64,000 nt of DNA, from assembly GCA_038108155.1 (NCBI GenBank), contig JAYNHP010000008.1, positions 1-64,000 on the forward strand. The letters are read 5' to 3'. Under the pieces are notes generated by a model. That model did no database searches, was not told where the DNA came from, and saw only the letters and a program-made list of their open reading frames with translations. A program made the translations under genes and the position numbers. Within the stretch, counting starts at the first letter, position 1. Every line of letters begins with the position of its first letter. This document shows, piece after piece, positions 18,678 through 27,162 of this stretch. The DNA is from MED-G20 sp038108155. Its GTDB lineage: Bacteria > Bacteroidota > Bacteroidia > Flavobacteriales_D > Parvicellaceae.

Positions 18678-19382
18678 TTATTTTTTTAGAATCAATTTAT
18701 CGCTTTTCAAAAGTTGATTTCCATTGGAAATTTGGTAAGAATATATTCCAGATTTTAAATGCCTTAAATCAATATTATTCATAGACGAACTTAACTTAGA
18801 AGAAAGTACTTTTTTACCAGATATATCATATAGGAAAAGTAAATTATTATTAGAGACATTAGAAATTTCAATATTCAAAAAATCGGTAGAAGGATTTGGA
18901 TAAGCTAAAATACTTCCACCTTTAGCTTCGGATATATCTACTGTGTTTACAATATTTACATCTACAGAATCTAAAGGGTTATCATTAATGTCTAAAATAT
19001 AGTACCTTATAAGGACAGTTCCACCATCATAAAAATAAAAGGTTCCCTTCATTATACATGAGTCACCAGGCTGAAGAGGATTAGGTGCAGGTGTGGTCCA
19101 ATCACTTCCAAAACAAGAGTAGCATAAATTATTATCACAAAACTGATCGTTAAAAAGTGTATCGTTTGTGCTAAGTACAACTCTTCTAAACTTAATATCT
19201 TGAGCAGTAGATCCCGTATTTTGACAGTGCATATATACATCAAAACCTGCATAATCTTTAACAATATTTATTGTTTGACCATTATAAATTACTCCAGGGT
19301 CATCATCCCAAAGGATATCAATTTGAGAAATCGAAAGTAAACTAGAAAAAACTAAACTTAGAGAAAATAAAATATGCTTCAT
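18678..19382 (-). CDS. secreted protein with T9SS C-terminal sorting domain
   Basis: A 234-residue exported protein of unknown function. The signal peptide is at about 1-20 (LFSLSLVFSSLLSISQ). A single beta-rich region with four cysteines near 82-109 follows. The C-terminus from about 159 is a type A T9SS sorting domain: AYPNPSTDFLNIEI, then LYDISGKKV, then LKSGIYSYQI and a basic end. The protein is therefore predicted cargo of the SprA translocon encoded nearby, released or anchored on the surface. Divergent from the TlpA-like gene. Confidence 0.88.
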   Translation of the reverse strand: MKHILFSLSLVFSSLLSISQIDILWDDDPGVIYNGQTINIVKDYAGFDVYMHCQNTGSTAQDIKFRRVVLSTNDTLFNDQFCDNNLCYSCFGSDWTTPAPNPLQPGDSCIMKGTFYFYDGGTVLIRYYILDINDNPLDSVDVNIVNTVDISEAKGGSILAYPNPSTDFLNIEISNVSNNNLLFLYDISGKKVLSSKLSSSMNNIDLRHLKSGIYSYQISNGNQLLKSDKLILKK

Positions 19383-19393
19383 AATTTTTTTTT

Positions 19394-19401
19394 CAAATAT
19401 A
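19394..19401 (-). promoter_or_regulatory. candidate -7 element upstream of the T9SS cargo gene
   Basis: Reads TATATTTG on the minus strand, an exact TAnnTTTG match 12 bases before the start at 19382. The 5' leader would be very short, and no convincing -33 TTG is seen, so the call is tentative. Confidence 0.35.
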
Positions 19402-19524
19402 AGGAATTAAACTTTCCATTGTAAATTATAGATATTTCTAGTAAATAATTCTATTTTTATAAAATATAGAGGTTGGATATATTTAGTTCAACTGAAATAA
19501 ATGATTTAAAATCAATTAACATTT

Positions 19525-20007
19525 ATGAATAAAATTTTTTTATCCCTTAGTTTAAGTTTATTTATTTCTATTGGTTATGCCCAATTACCTAACATAAATT
19601 TAAAAGATGTAAATGGAGTGACTAAAAACCTATCTAAATTCAGCAATAATGGGAATCCAATAATTATTAGTTTTTGGGCAACATGGTGCAAGCCGTGTAA
19701 AGCAGAATTAAATACAATCGCTGAAGAGTACGATGATTGGACAGATGAAACTGGGGTAAAATTAATAGCAGTTTCTATTGACGATGCAAGATCAAGCACA
19801 AGAGTAGAACCATATATTAATGCTCAAGGTTGGGAATATTTGATTTTATTAGATCCAAATGGGGATCTCAAAAGAGCCATGAATGTTAATAATGTTCCAC
19901 ATACTTTTTTAGTTGATGGAAATGGTAAAATTGTCTGGGATCACAATAATTACTCGCCTGGAGATGAGGAGGAGCTTTACGAAGAACTCGTTAAGATTGC
20001 TAAATGA
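19525..20007 (+). CDS. TlpA-like periplasmic thioredoxin-fold protein
   Basis: A 160-residue exported thiol-disulfide protein. Signal peptide at 1-19 or 20 (IFLSLSLSLFISIGYAQ), then a thioredoxin fold with the active site WCKPC at 54-58 inside FWATWCKPCKAEL, and the cis-proline region NVPHTFLVDGNGKIV typical of TlpA/ResA. It probably reduces or rearranges disulfides outside the cytoplasm. Its stop overlaps by four bases the start of an outer-membrane barrel gene, with an Omp28 lipoprotein third, so its substrate may be one of these; both later products contain cysteines. Confidence 0.9.
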   Translation: MNKIFLSLSLSLFISIGYAQLPNINLKDVNGVTKNLSKFSNNGNPIIISFWATWCKPCKAELNTIAEEYDDWTDETGVKLIAVSIDDARSSTRVEPYINAQGWEYLILLDPNGDLKRAMNVNNVPHTFLVDGNGKIVWDHNNYSPGDEEELYEELVKIAK

Positions 20008-21674
20008 AAAAAATAATATTATTCTTTTTAGCTTTTAATTTATCTACCAACGTATTTAGTCAAAAATCTTCGCCTGGAATAATTTCTGGAAATATTCAAG
20101 CAATTGGTCAATATTACCAAGAAGATACTCTTATAAATGCTGCACTTCCTAATCACCTTTATGGCTTCAACGGATTTGCAAATATAAATTTTCAAAAAGG
20201 AGATTTTAGAGCTGGAATCAGATACGAAAGTTACCTAAACACTTTGGAGGGTTATCCAACATCATTTTCCGGAACTGGAATTGGTTACCGTTATATTTCT
20301 TGGCAAAATGACAATGTTGGAGTAACCATAGGAAATTTCTACGATCAGTTTGGTAGTGGGATGATATTCAGAGCTTATGAAGAAAGACAGCTAGGAATAG
20401 ACAATTCACTGGATGGCATTAAACTCACTTATGAACCTTTAAAAGGTGTTTATCTTAAAGGAATGATTGGAAAGCAAAGACATATGTTTATAGACGGCTT
20501 GGTAAATGGAAATGGAATTGTAAGGGCATTGGATGGAGAATTTAATCTTAATGAATTATTTGAAGACTCGTCTAGGAATTCAAAGCTTAAGGGATCAATT
20601 GGAGCTAGCTTTGTTAGTAAATTCAATGATGATAATAAGACGCCAATATTTAATCTGCCTAAAAACGTTGGATCGTCTTCAATAAGACTAAATTTAAGAT
20701 ATAATAAAATCCGTTTTAACGGTGAATATGTCCATAAAATAAATGATCCTTACCCAGACAATCAAAATGAAAATTTTAACTATATATATAAAAATGGAGA
20801 AGGTTTATTATTTAATTTAGGTTATTCTACCAAAGGGTTTGCAGTAGATTTCTCAGCAAAACATATGGACAATATGTTATGGAGATCCACCAATGTTAAT
20901 GTTGGCCCAACTGATCTTTTAATTGGATATTTACCAGCATTGACCAAACAACACACCTATAATTTGGCAGCAACTCTTTACCCATACGCTACTAATTTTT
21001 ATGGCGAAATTGCCTACCAAGCAGATATTTTATTTAAAATTCCTAAAAAAACAATAATCGGAGGTAAATATGGAACATCTGTCGCAATAAATTTTGCTAC
21101 AGACTACACTCCTGAAAGAACATTTATTGACGACATGGATGGAGCAAGGACTAGTTATACAACTAGATATTTTGCAAAATCTGACAGCCTACTATTCCAA
21201 GATTTTAATATTGAGATTAAGAGAAAAATCAATAAAAAACTCAAACTTAATTTAAATTATTTCAATTTTAAATTTAACGATGATGCTGTAAAAGTAGCTG
21301 GTTATTATAAAATGATTTATGCTCAAATTTTGGTTTTAGATCTTACTTATAAAATTAATAGATACCATTCTTTAAGATTTGAAACTCAAGGCATGTGGAC
21401 TGAACAGGATAAAGGGAATTGGGCCTTTGGACAAATAGAATATACTTTTAGTCCTCATTGGTATTTAGCAATTTTAGATCAATATAATTATGGTAATAAA
21501 AATATTGAAAAAAGAATTCATTATGGTTTAATTTCCGGAGGTTACATTAATGGTTCTCACAGATTCTCGTTACAATACGGCAAACAGAGAGCTGGTGTTT
21601 TTTGTGTAGGAGGTGTTTGTAGAGCTGTTCCGGCATCAAATGGATTGACATTTTCTTTTACTTCAAGTTTTTAA
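20004..21674 (+). CDS. outer-membrane beta-barrel-like protein, DUF6029-like
   Basis: A 556-residue protein with a signal peptide (IILFFLAFNLSTNVFSQ, about 3-19) and repeated amphipathic, glycine/aromatic-rich strands ending in LTFSFTSSF with a terminal phenylalanine, as in outer-membrane barrels. A late CVGGVC pair is close to the C-terminus and could form a disulfide. I recognise it as resembling DUF6029 proteins of Bacteroidota, which have no assigned function. The gene overlaps the TlpA-like gene by four bases and precedes the Omp28 gene by one base, so the three should act together. Confidence 0.75.
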   Translation: MKKIILFFLAFNLSTNVFSQKSSPGIISGNIQAIGQYYQEDTLINAALPNHLYGFNGFANINFQKGDFRAGIRYESYLNTLEGYPTSFSGTGIGYRYISWQNDNVGVTIGNFYDQFGSGMIFRAYEERQLGIDNSLDGIKLTYEPLKGVYLKGMIGKQRHMFIDGLVNGNGIVRALDGEFNLNELFEDSSRNSKLKGSIGASFVSKFNDDNKTPIFNLPKNVGSSSIRLNLRYNKIRFNGEYVHKINDPYPDNQNENFNYIYKNGEGLLFNLGYSTKGFAVDFSAKHMDNMLWRSTNVNVGPTDLLIGYLPALTKQHTYNLAATLYPYATNFYGEIAYQADILFKIPKKTIIGGKYGTSVAINFATDYTPERTFIDDMDGARTSYTTRYFAKSDSLLFQDFNIEIKRKINKKLKLNLNYFNFKFNDDAVKVAGYYKMIYAQILVLDLTYKINRYHSLRFETQGMWTEQDKGNWAFGQIEYTFSPHWYLAILDQYNYGNKNIEKRIHYGLISGGYINGSHRFSLQYGKQRAGVFCVGGVCRAVPASNGLTFSFTSSF

Positions 21675-21675
21675 A

Positions 21676-22587
21676 ATGAAAAATTATTTTGGATTTATAT
21701 TATTAATTACAATTCTATCGTGTGATAAGATAGAAAGTCCTTTGCCAGAAGAATTTGGTAAATTTGATTGGAGCCTTTATCCAGGTGATCCATCTAATTA
21801 CCCCTATGACATATCCAATCCAGCTAGTAATTGGGGAGAAAACACCAATGTAAAAGGAATATTGCTAGAGGACTATACTGGCCATAAATGTACTAATTGT
21901 CCTGCAGCAGCACAAATAGCTAAATCTCTTGAAGACGATTCTATTAAGAATGTAATTGTTGCATCTATTCATGCAAGTGCAGATGGATCTTTTCAGGAAA
22001 CCGATGAGGTATATTTAAATGACTATCGAACTGATGCTGGGGATGAATATGTAAGTGAGATGACAGGTTTTCTAGGCAATCCTATGGGAACAATTAATAG
22101 AAATAGTCAGGGTCTTTCTGGAAGTGTATGGTATTTAGCTTCTGAATGGGTTAACGGAGTAAATAATGAAATAAATAAACCTCTAATTGCAAATATTCAG
22201 TTAAAAAAGAATTATTTCGAATCAACCAATGGATTATTTATTCATACAGAGACTTCATTTTTAAGCCCTGTTTCAGGTGATTTTCATTTGATAATTTACT
22301 TAATTAGAAATGACGTTGTATCTCCTCAAAAATTTGATGCAGGAGTAGTAGATACCAACTATCATCATCATTCGATTTTATCAGATAATATCAACGGAAC
22401 TTGGGGTACTTTAATTAATGCAGGAGGATTAGCAGATGAAAATACTGTAGTTTACAATGATTTCACTTATGAACTTCCTGACCCTTCTCTTCATCCAACT
22501 TTTAATATCGAAAACCTTTCATTAATTGCTTATTTGTGCGATAGGAACACATATGAAGTAATACAGGTTATCAAATCAGATATTTAA
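21676..22587 (+). CDS. Omp28-related outer-membrane lipoprotein
   Basis: A 303-residue lipoprotein: the signal peptide ends at a lipobox with C16 (LLITILSC), and LLEDYTGHKCTNCPAA places a CxxC pair (C72, C75) at the start of a thioredoxin-like region, as in Omp28 proteins. The family is named after a Porphyromonas gingivalis surface antigen. The CxxC and its position third in a cluster led by a TlpA-like protein suggest a thiol role or dependence on the reductant, but the function is not established. It ends 3 bases from the end of the convergent lpxA. Confidence 0.85.
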   Translation: MKNYFGFILLITILSCDKIESPLPEEFGKFDWSLYPGDPSNYPYDISNPASNWGENTNVKGILLEDYTGHKCTNCPAAAQIAKSLEDDSIKNVIVASIHASADGSFQETDEVYLNDYRTDAGDEYVSEMTGFLGNPMGTINRNSQGLSGSVWYLASEWVNGVNNEINKPLIANIQLKKNYFESTNGLFIHTETSFLSPVSGDFHLIIYLIRNDVVSPQKFDAGVVDTNYHHHSILSDNINGTWGTLINAGGLADENTVVYNDFTYELPDPSLHPTFNIENLSLIAYLCDRNTYEVIQVIKSDI

Positions 22588-22590
22588 ACT

Positions 22591-23370
22591 TTAACTCAAA
22601 CCTCTCATTATTCCTTTCGTTGAATTTCTTATAAATTCTAGAACAACTTCTTTTTCATCTGAAACTGGGATTTCTAATTCTGCTACTCTTAAAGCAGTAG
22701 TCATATTGCTATTCTGAACGTAAATTACTCTGTAAATATCTTCTATATTAATAATCTGTTGGTCGTTGAAGCCTCGTCTTCTTAACCCAATTGTATTTAC
22801 GCCAATATAGGAAAGCGGCTCTCTTGCAGCCTTAACATATGGAGGTACATTTTTACGAACCAAAGAACCTCCTGCTATAAATGAATGTTCTCCGATACTG
22901 ACAAATTGCTGAATTGCAGCTGTTCCTTCAATTATCACCCAATTTCCAACAAAAACATGACCAGCCAACTGCACTAAATTTGCTATTACTACATTATCTC
23001 CTATAATACAATCATGTGCCACATGAACATATGACATTAGTAAACAATTACTACCGACTATGGTTGTTTTCTTATCTGAAGTTCCTTTATGAATTGTTAC
23101 ATATTCACGAATGGTAGTATTATCTCCTATTTCTGTAGTAGCATATTCACCGTTGTATTTTAAGTCTTGTGATTCTGCTGAAATTATAGCTCCTGGGAAA
23201 ATTTTACAATTATTTCCTATTCTAGCACCATCCATAATAACTGCATTGGACGCAATCCAGCAATTATCACCTATTACCACATCTTCGTAAACAGTTGCAA
23301 AAGGCTCAATTATTACATTTTTTCCAATTTTAGCTTTTGGATGAATGTTTGTTAACATATGATTTGTCAT
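22591..23370 (-). CDS. lpxA: acyl-ACP--UDP-N-acetylglucosamine O-acyltransferase LpxA
   Basis: A 259-residue left-handed beta-helix acyltransferase doing the first step of lipid A synthesis. Hexapeptide repeats cover about 8-190, with the catalytic histidine H119 in YVHVAHDC and the C-terminal helical part LRRRGFNDQQI. Either M1 or M5 could be the start; M5 gives MLTNIHPKAKIG. It follows lpxC/fabZ by 32 bases in the order lpxD, lpxC/fabZ, lpxA. Confidence 0.95.
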   Translation of the reverse strand: MTNHMLTNIHPKAKIGKNVIIEPFATVYEDVVIGDNCWIASNAVIMDGARIGNNCKIFPGAIISAESQDLKYNGEYATTEIGDNTTIREYVTIHKGTSDKKTTIVGSNCLLMSYVHVAHDCIIGDNVVIANLVQLAGHVFVGNWVIIEGTAAIQQFVSIGEHSFIAGGSLVRKNVPPYVKAAREPLSYIGVNTIGLRRRGFNDQQIINIEDIYRVIYVQNSNMTTALRVAELEIPVSDEKEVVLEFIRNSTKGIMRGLS

Positions 23371-23402
23371 TGATTTAAAATTTTAAAAAAGAAATTAGAT
23401 AC

Positions 23403-24806
23403 TTATTCTTCTGTTCTGTCCTTTGTAACATGAGCCAGCATTTCTGCTTCAATACATACTTCTCCATTTACATAACCCTTTCCTCCCATATGCACTAAGC
23501 CTCTTCTTATTGGAGACAATAACTTTAGTTCAAAAACTACAGTATCTCCAGGAATAACTTTTCTTTTAAACTTTACATTGTCAATTTTCATGAAGTAGGT
23601 AGTGTAAAGATGTGGATCTTCAACCTTACTAAGAGAAAATATACCACCGGTTTGAGCCATTGCTTCAATTTGTAAAACTCCAGGCATTACTGGATTCTTA
23701 GGAAAATGTCCCATGAAATAATTTTCATTCATAGTAACATTCTTAACACCAATTATTCCATCGTCGCTAATTTCCATGATTTTATCTATTAATAAAAATG
23801 GATACCTATGAGGTAGCATTTTTTCAATCTCTACAATTTCATAAAGTGGCTTTTTAGTTAAGTCAAATTGTTTAGGTAGTTTTTCTTGATCTTTCATAGC
23901 TTTTTTAAGTATTTGAGCAAATGAGGTATTTAATTTATGGCCCGGTTTTTTGGTGATTATATGTCCTTTAATTGGCATTCCAATTAATGCTAAATCTCCA
24001 ATAACATCTAATAATTTATGTCTTGCAGGTTCGTTGTGAAACTGCATTTCACAATTATTTAATATGTTTCCATTAATTTGAATGTCAAGATCATCTTTCC
24101 CAAGAAGATGGGCTAATTTTTTTATTTCGGAAGGATTGATGTCTTCCCTGTCTACAACAACAATGGCATTTTCTAATTCTCCCCCTTTAATGAGATTAGC
24201 CTTTGATAATTTCTCTAATTCTGTAAGGAAAACAAATGTTTTACAAGGTGCTATTTCTGTAGGATAATTTTTTAAGTCTCTAATTTCAGCGTATTGGGTT
24301 CCGAGTGCATGATTTTGATAATCTAAAACTACAGAAATAATAAAAGTATTTGTAGGAACAAATAGAATCTCAGAACCTGAATCTGGATCAGTGTAATGAA
24401 TTGGATTTGGGAGATCAATATATTTTAAAGGTGCATCTTGAACTTTTAGTCCTACTTTTTGAATCTCTTCAACAAAATACTTGGCGCTACCATCCAAAAT
24501 TGGAACTTCAGAGCTGTCTAATTTAATTAATACATTATTAACTCCTAGTGCATATAATGCTGACATTAAGTGCTCAACAGTAACTATTTTAACATTGTCT
24601 TTTTCTAGAGTAGTACTTCTTTGAGTATCGGTAACCAAGTTAATGTCTGCAGGCAAAATAGGTTGGTTTTCTAAATCTATTCTTTGGAACTTTACCCCAT
24701 GATTTATTTTAGCAGGCTCAATGACCATATGTACATCTTCACCTGTATGAAGTCCAACTCCAGTAAACTCAATTGAGCTATTTAATGTTTTTTGATTATC
24801 TGACAC
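23403..24806 (-). CDS. lpxC/fabZ: bifunctional UDP-3-O-acyl-GlcNAc deacetylase / 3-hydroxyacyl-ACP dehydratase
   Basis: A 467-residue fusion typical of Bacteroidota. Residues 1 to about 305 are LpxC, the committed zinc deacetylase of lipid A synthesis: H79 in VEHLMSAL and H263/D267 in ARHKLLDVIGD bind zinc, and H290 in KPGHKLN is the catalytic base. Residues from about 322 are FabZ, with MLPHRYPFLLIDKI, the catalytic H367 in GHFPKNPVMPG and E381 in LQIEAMAQ. The fusion ties lipid A commitment to fatty-acid elongation, since both compete for 3-hydroxyacyl-ACP. Directly abuts lpxD (its ATG follows the lpxD stop). Confidence 0.97.
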   Translation of the reverse strand: MSDNQKTLNSSIEFTGVGLHTGEDVHMVIEPAKINHGVKFQRIDLENQPILPADINLVTDTQRSTTLEKDNVKIVTVEHLMSALYALGVNNVLIKLDSSEVPILDGSAKYFVEEIQKVGLKVQDAPLKYIDLPNPIHYTDPDSGSEILFVPTNTFIISVVLDYQNHALGTQYAEIRDLKNYPTEIAPCKTFVFLTELEKLSKANLIKGGELENAIVVVDREDINPSEIKKLAHLLGKDDLDIQINGNILNNCEMQFHNEPARHKLLDVIGDLALIGMPIKGHIITKKPGHKLNTSFAQILKKAMKDQEKLPKQFDLTKKPLYEIVEIEKMLPHRYPFLLIDKIMEISDDGIIGVKNVTMNENYFMGHFPKNPVMPGVLQIEAMAQTGGIFSLSKVEDPHLYTTYFMKIDNVKFKRKVIPGDTVVFELKLLSPIRRGLVHMGGKGYVNGEVCIEAEMLAHVTKDRTEE

Positions 24807-25841
24807 TTAGATTTTATTAATTTCTTTAATTAGATTTTCAATTTGTTTTTTTAATTCAGGGAAGTTTTTAAACAAAACATAACTTCTTTTAAAGGCATTG
24901 GAAGAAAAAGCGGGTGTTCCTTGAAGTACGGTATTATCTTTTAGAACTGATTTAGTAATACCACTTTGAGCTGCGATCTTCGTTCCTTTAGAGATTTTCA
25001 AATGACCTGCTATCCCAACTTGACCACCAATCATGACATTTTTATCAATTTTAGAAGAACCTGAAACACCAGTTTGAGCAGCAATAACAGTATTTTCTCC
25101 TACTTCAACATTGTGGGCAATTTGTACAAGATTGTCAATTTTAACCCCTTTTCGAATAATTGTAGATCCCATAGTAGCTCTATCAATAACAGTATTTGAT
25201 CCTATTTCTACATGATCTTCTATTATCACATTTCCAATTTGAATTATTTTCTGGTATTGATTTTCTTTATTAGGAGCAAAGCCAAAACCATCGGAACCAA
25301 TTACCGAACCAGAATGAAATACACAATTTCTTCCTATTTGAGATTTATCATAAAATTTAACTCCAGAATAAATTTTAGTGTTTTCTCCTATTTTACATCC
25401 TTTATCAAAATGACAATTTGAAGATATTTGAACGTTATTTCCTATAACTACATCTTCACCAATATAAGTAAAAGGCCCAATATATACAGACTTACCAATC
25501 TTTGCAGTTTTGTGAATAAATACTGGTTCTTCAATTCCTGTTTTGGGAGTGTCAATATTTTCGTAGAAGTTTAATAATTGAGCCAAACTCTCGTATGCAT
25601 TATTCACCTTAATAAGAGTTAGGGTAGAAGGAATGGGCTTTGAGGGGGCAAAATCCGAGTTAACAAGAGCTATACTTGCTTTGGTATTATAAATAAAAGA
25701 TTCGTATTTTAGATTGGCTAAAAAGGTTAAAGATAAAGGTTGCGCATCTTCAATCTTCGAAAAAAAATTAACCTCTGCATTCTTATCACCTTCAATAACT
25801 CCATTAACTAAGTCTGCTATTTGTTGAGAATTGAATTTCAT
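24807..25841 (-). CDS. lpxD: UDP-3-O-(3-hydroxyacyl)glucosamine N-acyltransferase LpxD
   Basis: A 344-residue enzyme adding the second acyl chain in lipid A synthesis. The N-terminal uridine-binding domain (about 1-100) is followed by hexapeptide repeats of a left-handed beta helix (IGPFTYIGEDVVIGNN and similar), the catalytic-histidine region LVQIAHNVEVGENTVIAAQ and a C-terminal helix. It precedes lpxC/fabZ with no gap and follows the HD-domain gene by 43 bases. Confidence 0.96.
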   Translation of the reverse strand: MKFNSQQIADLVNGVIEGDKNAEVNFFSKIEDAQPLSLTFLANLKYESFIYNTKASIALVNSDFAPSKPIPSTLTLIKVNNAYESLAQLLNFYENIDTPKTGIEEPVFIHKTAKIGKSVYIGPFTYIGEDVVIGNNVQISSNCHFDKGCKIGENTKIYSGVKFYDKSQIGRNCVFHSGSVIGSDGFGFAPNKENQYQKIIQIGNVIIEDHVEIGSNTVIDRATMGSTIIRKGVKIDNLVQIAHNVEVGENTVIAAQTGVSGSSKIDKNVMIGGQVGIAGHLKISKGTKIAAQSGITKSVLKDNTVLQGTPAFSSNAFKRSYVLFKNFPELKKQIENLIKEINKI

Positions 25842-25884
25842 TAATAGTTAAAATTAAGCATAATGATTAGAATCTCACAATAAA

Positions 25885-27111
25885 TCAAAAGTAAGGTGCA
25901 AATAAATAATACTTTTTTACAGGTTTTGATAAAGCACTAATATTTAAATTATCGGATGCTTGAGTAATATCTTTTAAGGAACCATCATTGAATAAGATTT
26001 TAATTTCATCTTTTCTTGGATCGTAGGCATTATTTTCCATTTCTTTTTGATAAACAAAATAGTTCATCTCCTCATTACTAAAACCGAGATTTTTTTGATG
26101 AATAGATTTACAACTTTCTACTTCATCTACTGAAAATTTTTGAGCGCTTATTTTTACTTTTGGTAGCTTCCTTTCAATCATCATTTTACTTAAAGAAGAT
26201 AAGATTTTGTCTTGACTATCACACCAAACCTTCACACATGTAAAAACATCATAATCATCTACTTTAGAAAAGGAATTTAGGAAATCAATTTGAGCAATAT
26301 TATCAGATGTGATTTTTTGACTGAGTAAGATTTTAAGGCTTGGGACAACAAATAATTTTGATCCGGAAAGTAGGATCTCTCTAGCTCTTTCTAATATTTT
26401 AGCTAAAAGAAATTCTGCTGAAAGAACAGTTTTATGTAAATAAACTTGCCAATACATTAACCTTCTTGCTACAATAAATTTTTCTATTGAATAAATCCCC
26501 TTTTCTTTAATTACAATTTCATCGTTTACAATTGTAAACATTTTAATAATTCTCTGATTACTAACTACCCCCTCAGATACTCCAGTAAAAAAACTATCTC
26601 GTTTCAAATAATCCAATCTGTCCATATCTAACTGTGAAGAAACAAGATGGTGCAAAAACTTTTTAGGGTACCTATTGTCAAATATTTCAATCGCCATGTC
26701 TAAAGCGCCGTCTAACTCTTTATTTAAAGAATCCATAAATAAACTAGAAATATTTTCATGGTTAATTCCCTCAACAAAACTATGTTCCAAAGCATGGGAG
26801 AATGGTCCATGACCAATATCGTGCAATAAAATAGCTAGTGTTACAGAAATTCGTTCTTCTTCAGAAATAGAAAAACCATTTTCTTGTAAGGTATGAATGG
26901 CTTGTCCCATAAGATGAGCTGCACCAATAGCATGGTGAAATCTTGTATGATGAGCCCCTGGATAAACTAAATAAGTTAACCCAAGCTGTTTGATTCTTGA
27001 AAGCCTTTGAAAAAAAGGATGGTCAACAATATTCAATAAAATTCCTTTATTTAGTGTAATAAAACCGTAAACTGGATCGTTTAATATTTTACTTACTTGA
27101 TTTTTTCGCAT
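25885..27111 (-). CDS. HD-domain phosphohydrolase, dGTPase/SAMHD1-like
   Basis: A 408-residue protein starting MRKNQVSKILNDPVYGFI. The HD metal site is visible as RFHHAIGAAHLM followed by LLHDIGHGPFSHALEH, and QLDMDRLDYLKRDSFFTG is the following conserved segment of this family. Relatives hydrolyse dNTPs or other nucleotides; the substrate here is unknown. In Bacteroidota this gene commonly precedes lpxD, as here. The start at 27111 is preferred over 27120 because it gives the family-like N-terminus. Divergent from porX, with a promoter candidate across the porX start. Confidence 0.88.
   Translation of the reverse strand: MRKNQVSKILNDPVYGFITLNKGILLNIVDHPFFQRLSRIKQLGLTYLVYPGAHHTRFHHAIGAAHLMGQAIHTLQENGFSISEEERISVTLAILLHDIGHGPFSHALEHSFVEGINHENISSLFMDSLNKELDGALDMAIEIFDNRYPKKFLHHLVSSQLDMDRLDYLKRDSFFTGVSEGVVSNQRIIKMFTIVNDEIVIKEKGIYSIEKFIVARRLMYWQVYLHKTVLSAEFLLAKILERAREILLSGSKLFVVPSLKILLSQKITSDNIAQIDFLNSFSKVDDYDVFTCVKVWCDSQDKILSSLSKMMIERKLPKVKISAQKFSVDEVESCKSIHQKNLGFSNEEMNYFVYQKEMENNAYDPRKDEIKILFNDGSLKDITQASDNLNISALSKPVKKYYLFAPYF
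25886..25893 (-). promoter_or_regulatory. weak candidate -7 element upstream of lpxD
   Basis: Reads TACTTTTG on the minus strand (TAnnTTTG), 45 bases before the lpxD start and at the end of the HD gene. No -33 TTG at the usual distance. It could give the lpx genes their own promoter, or be a chance match. Confidence 0.22.
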
Positions 27112-27130
27112 ATTGATCATAAGTTAAAAA

Positions 27131-27162
27131 CAAATCTAATTAAATCATTAAATAAGTGGCAA
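27131..27162 (-). promoter_or_regulatory. promoter for the HD-lpx run (TTG-N21-TAGATTTG)
   Basis: On the minus strand a TTG (27160-27162) is followed after 21 bases by TAGATTTG (27131-27138), matching the Bacteroidota -33/-7 promoter pattern with its usual spacing. The leader to the ATG at 27111 would be about 15 bases. The -33 element lies inside the first codons of porX on the other strand, so the two genes share regulatory DNA. Confidence 0.55.

Noticed and set aside
22591..25841. Idea that the lpx and HD genes form a novel system with porX
   Set aside because: HD-lpxD-lpxC/fabZ-lpxA is an ordinary Bacteroidota order, and porX is on the other strand; only the shared promoter region is unusual.
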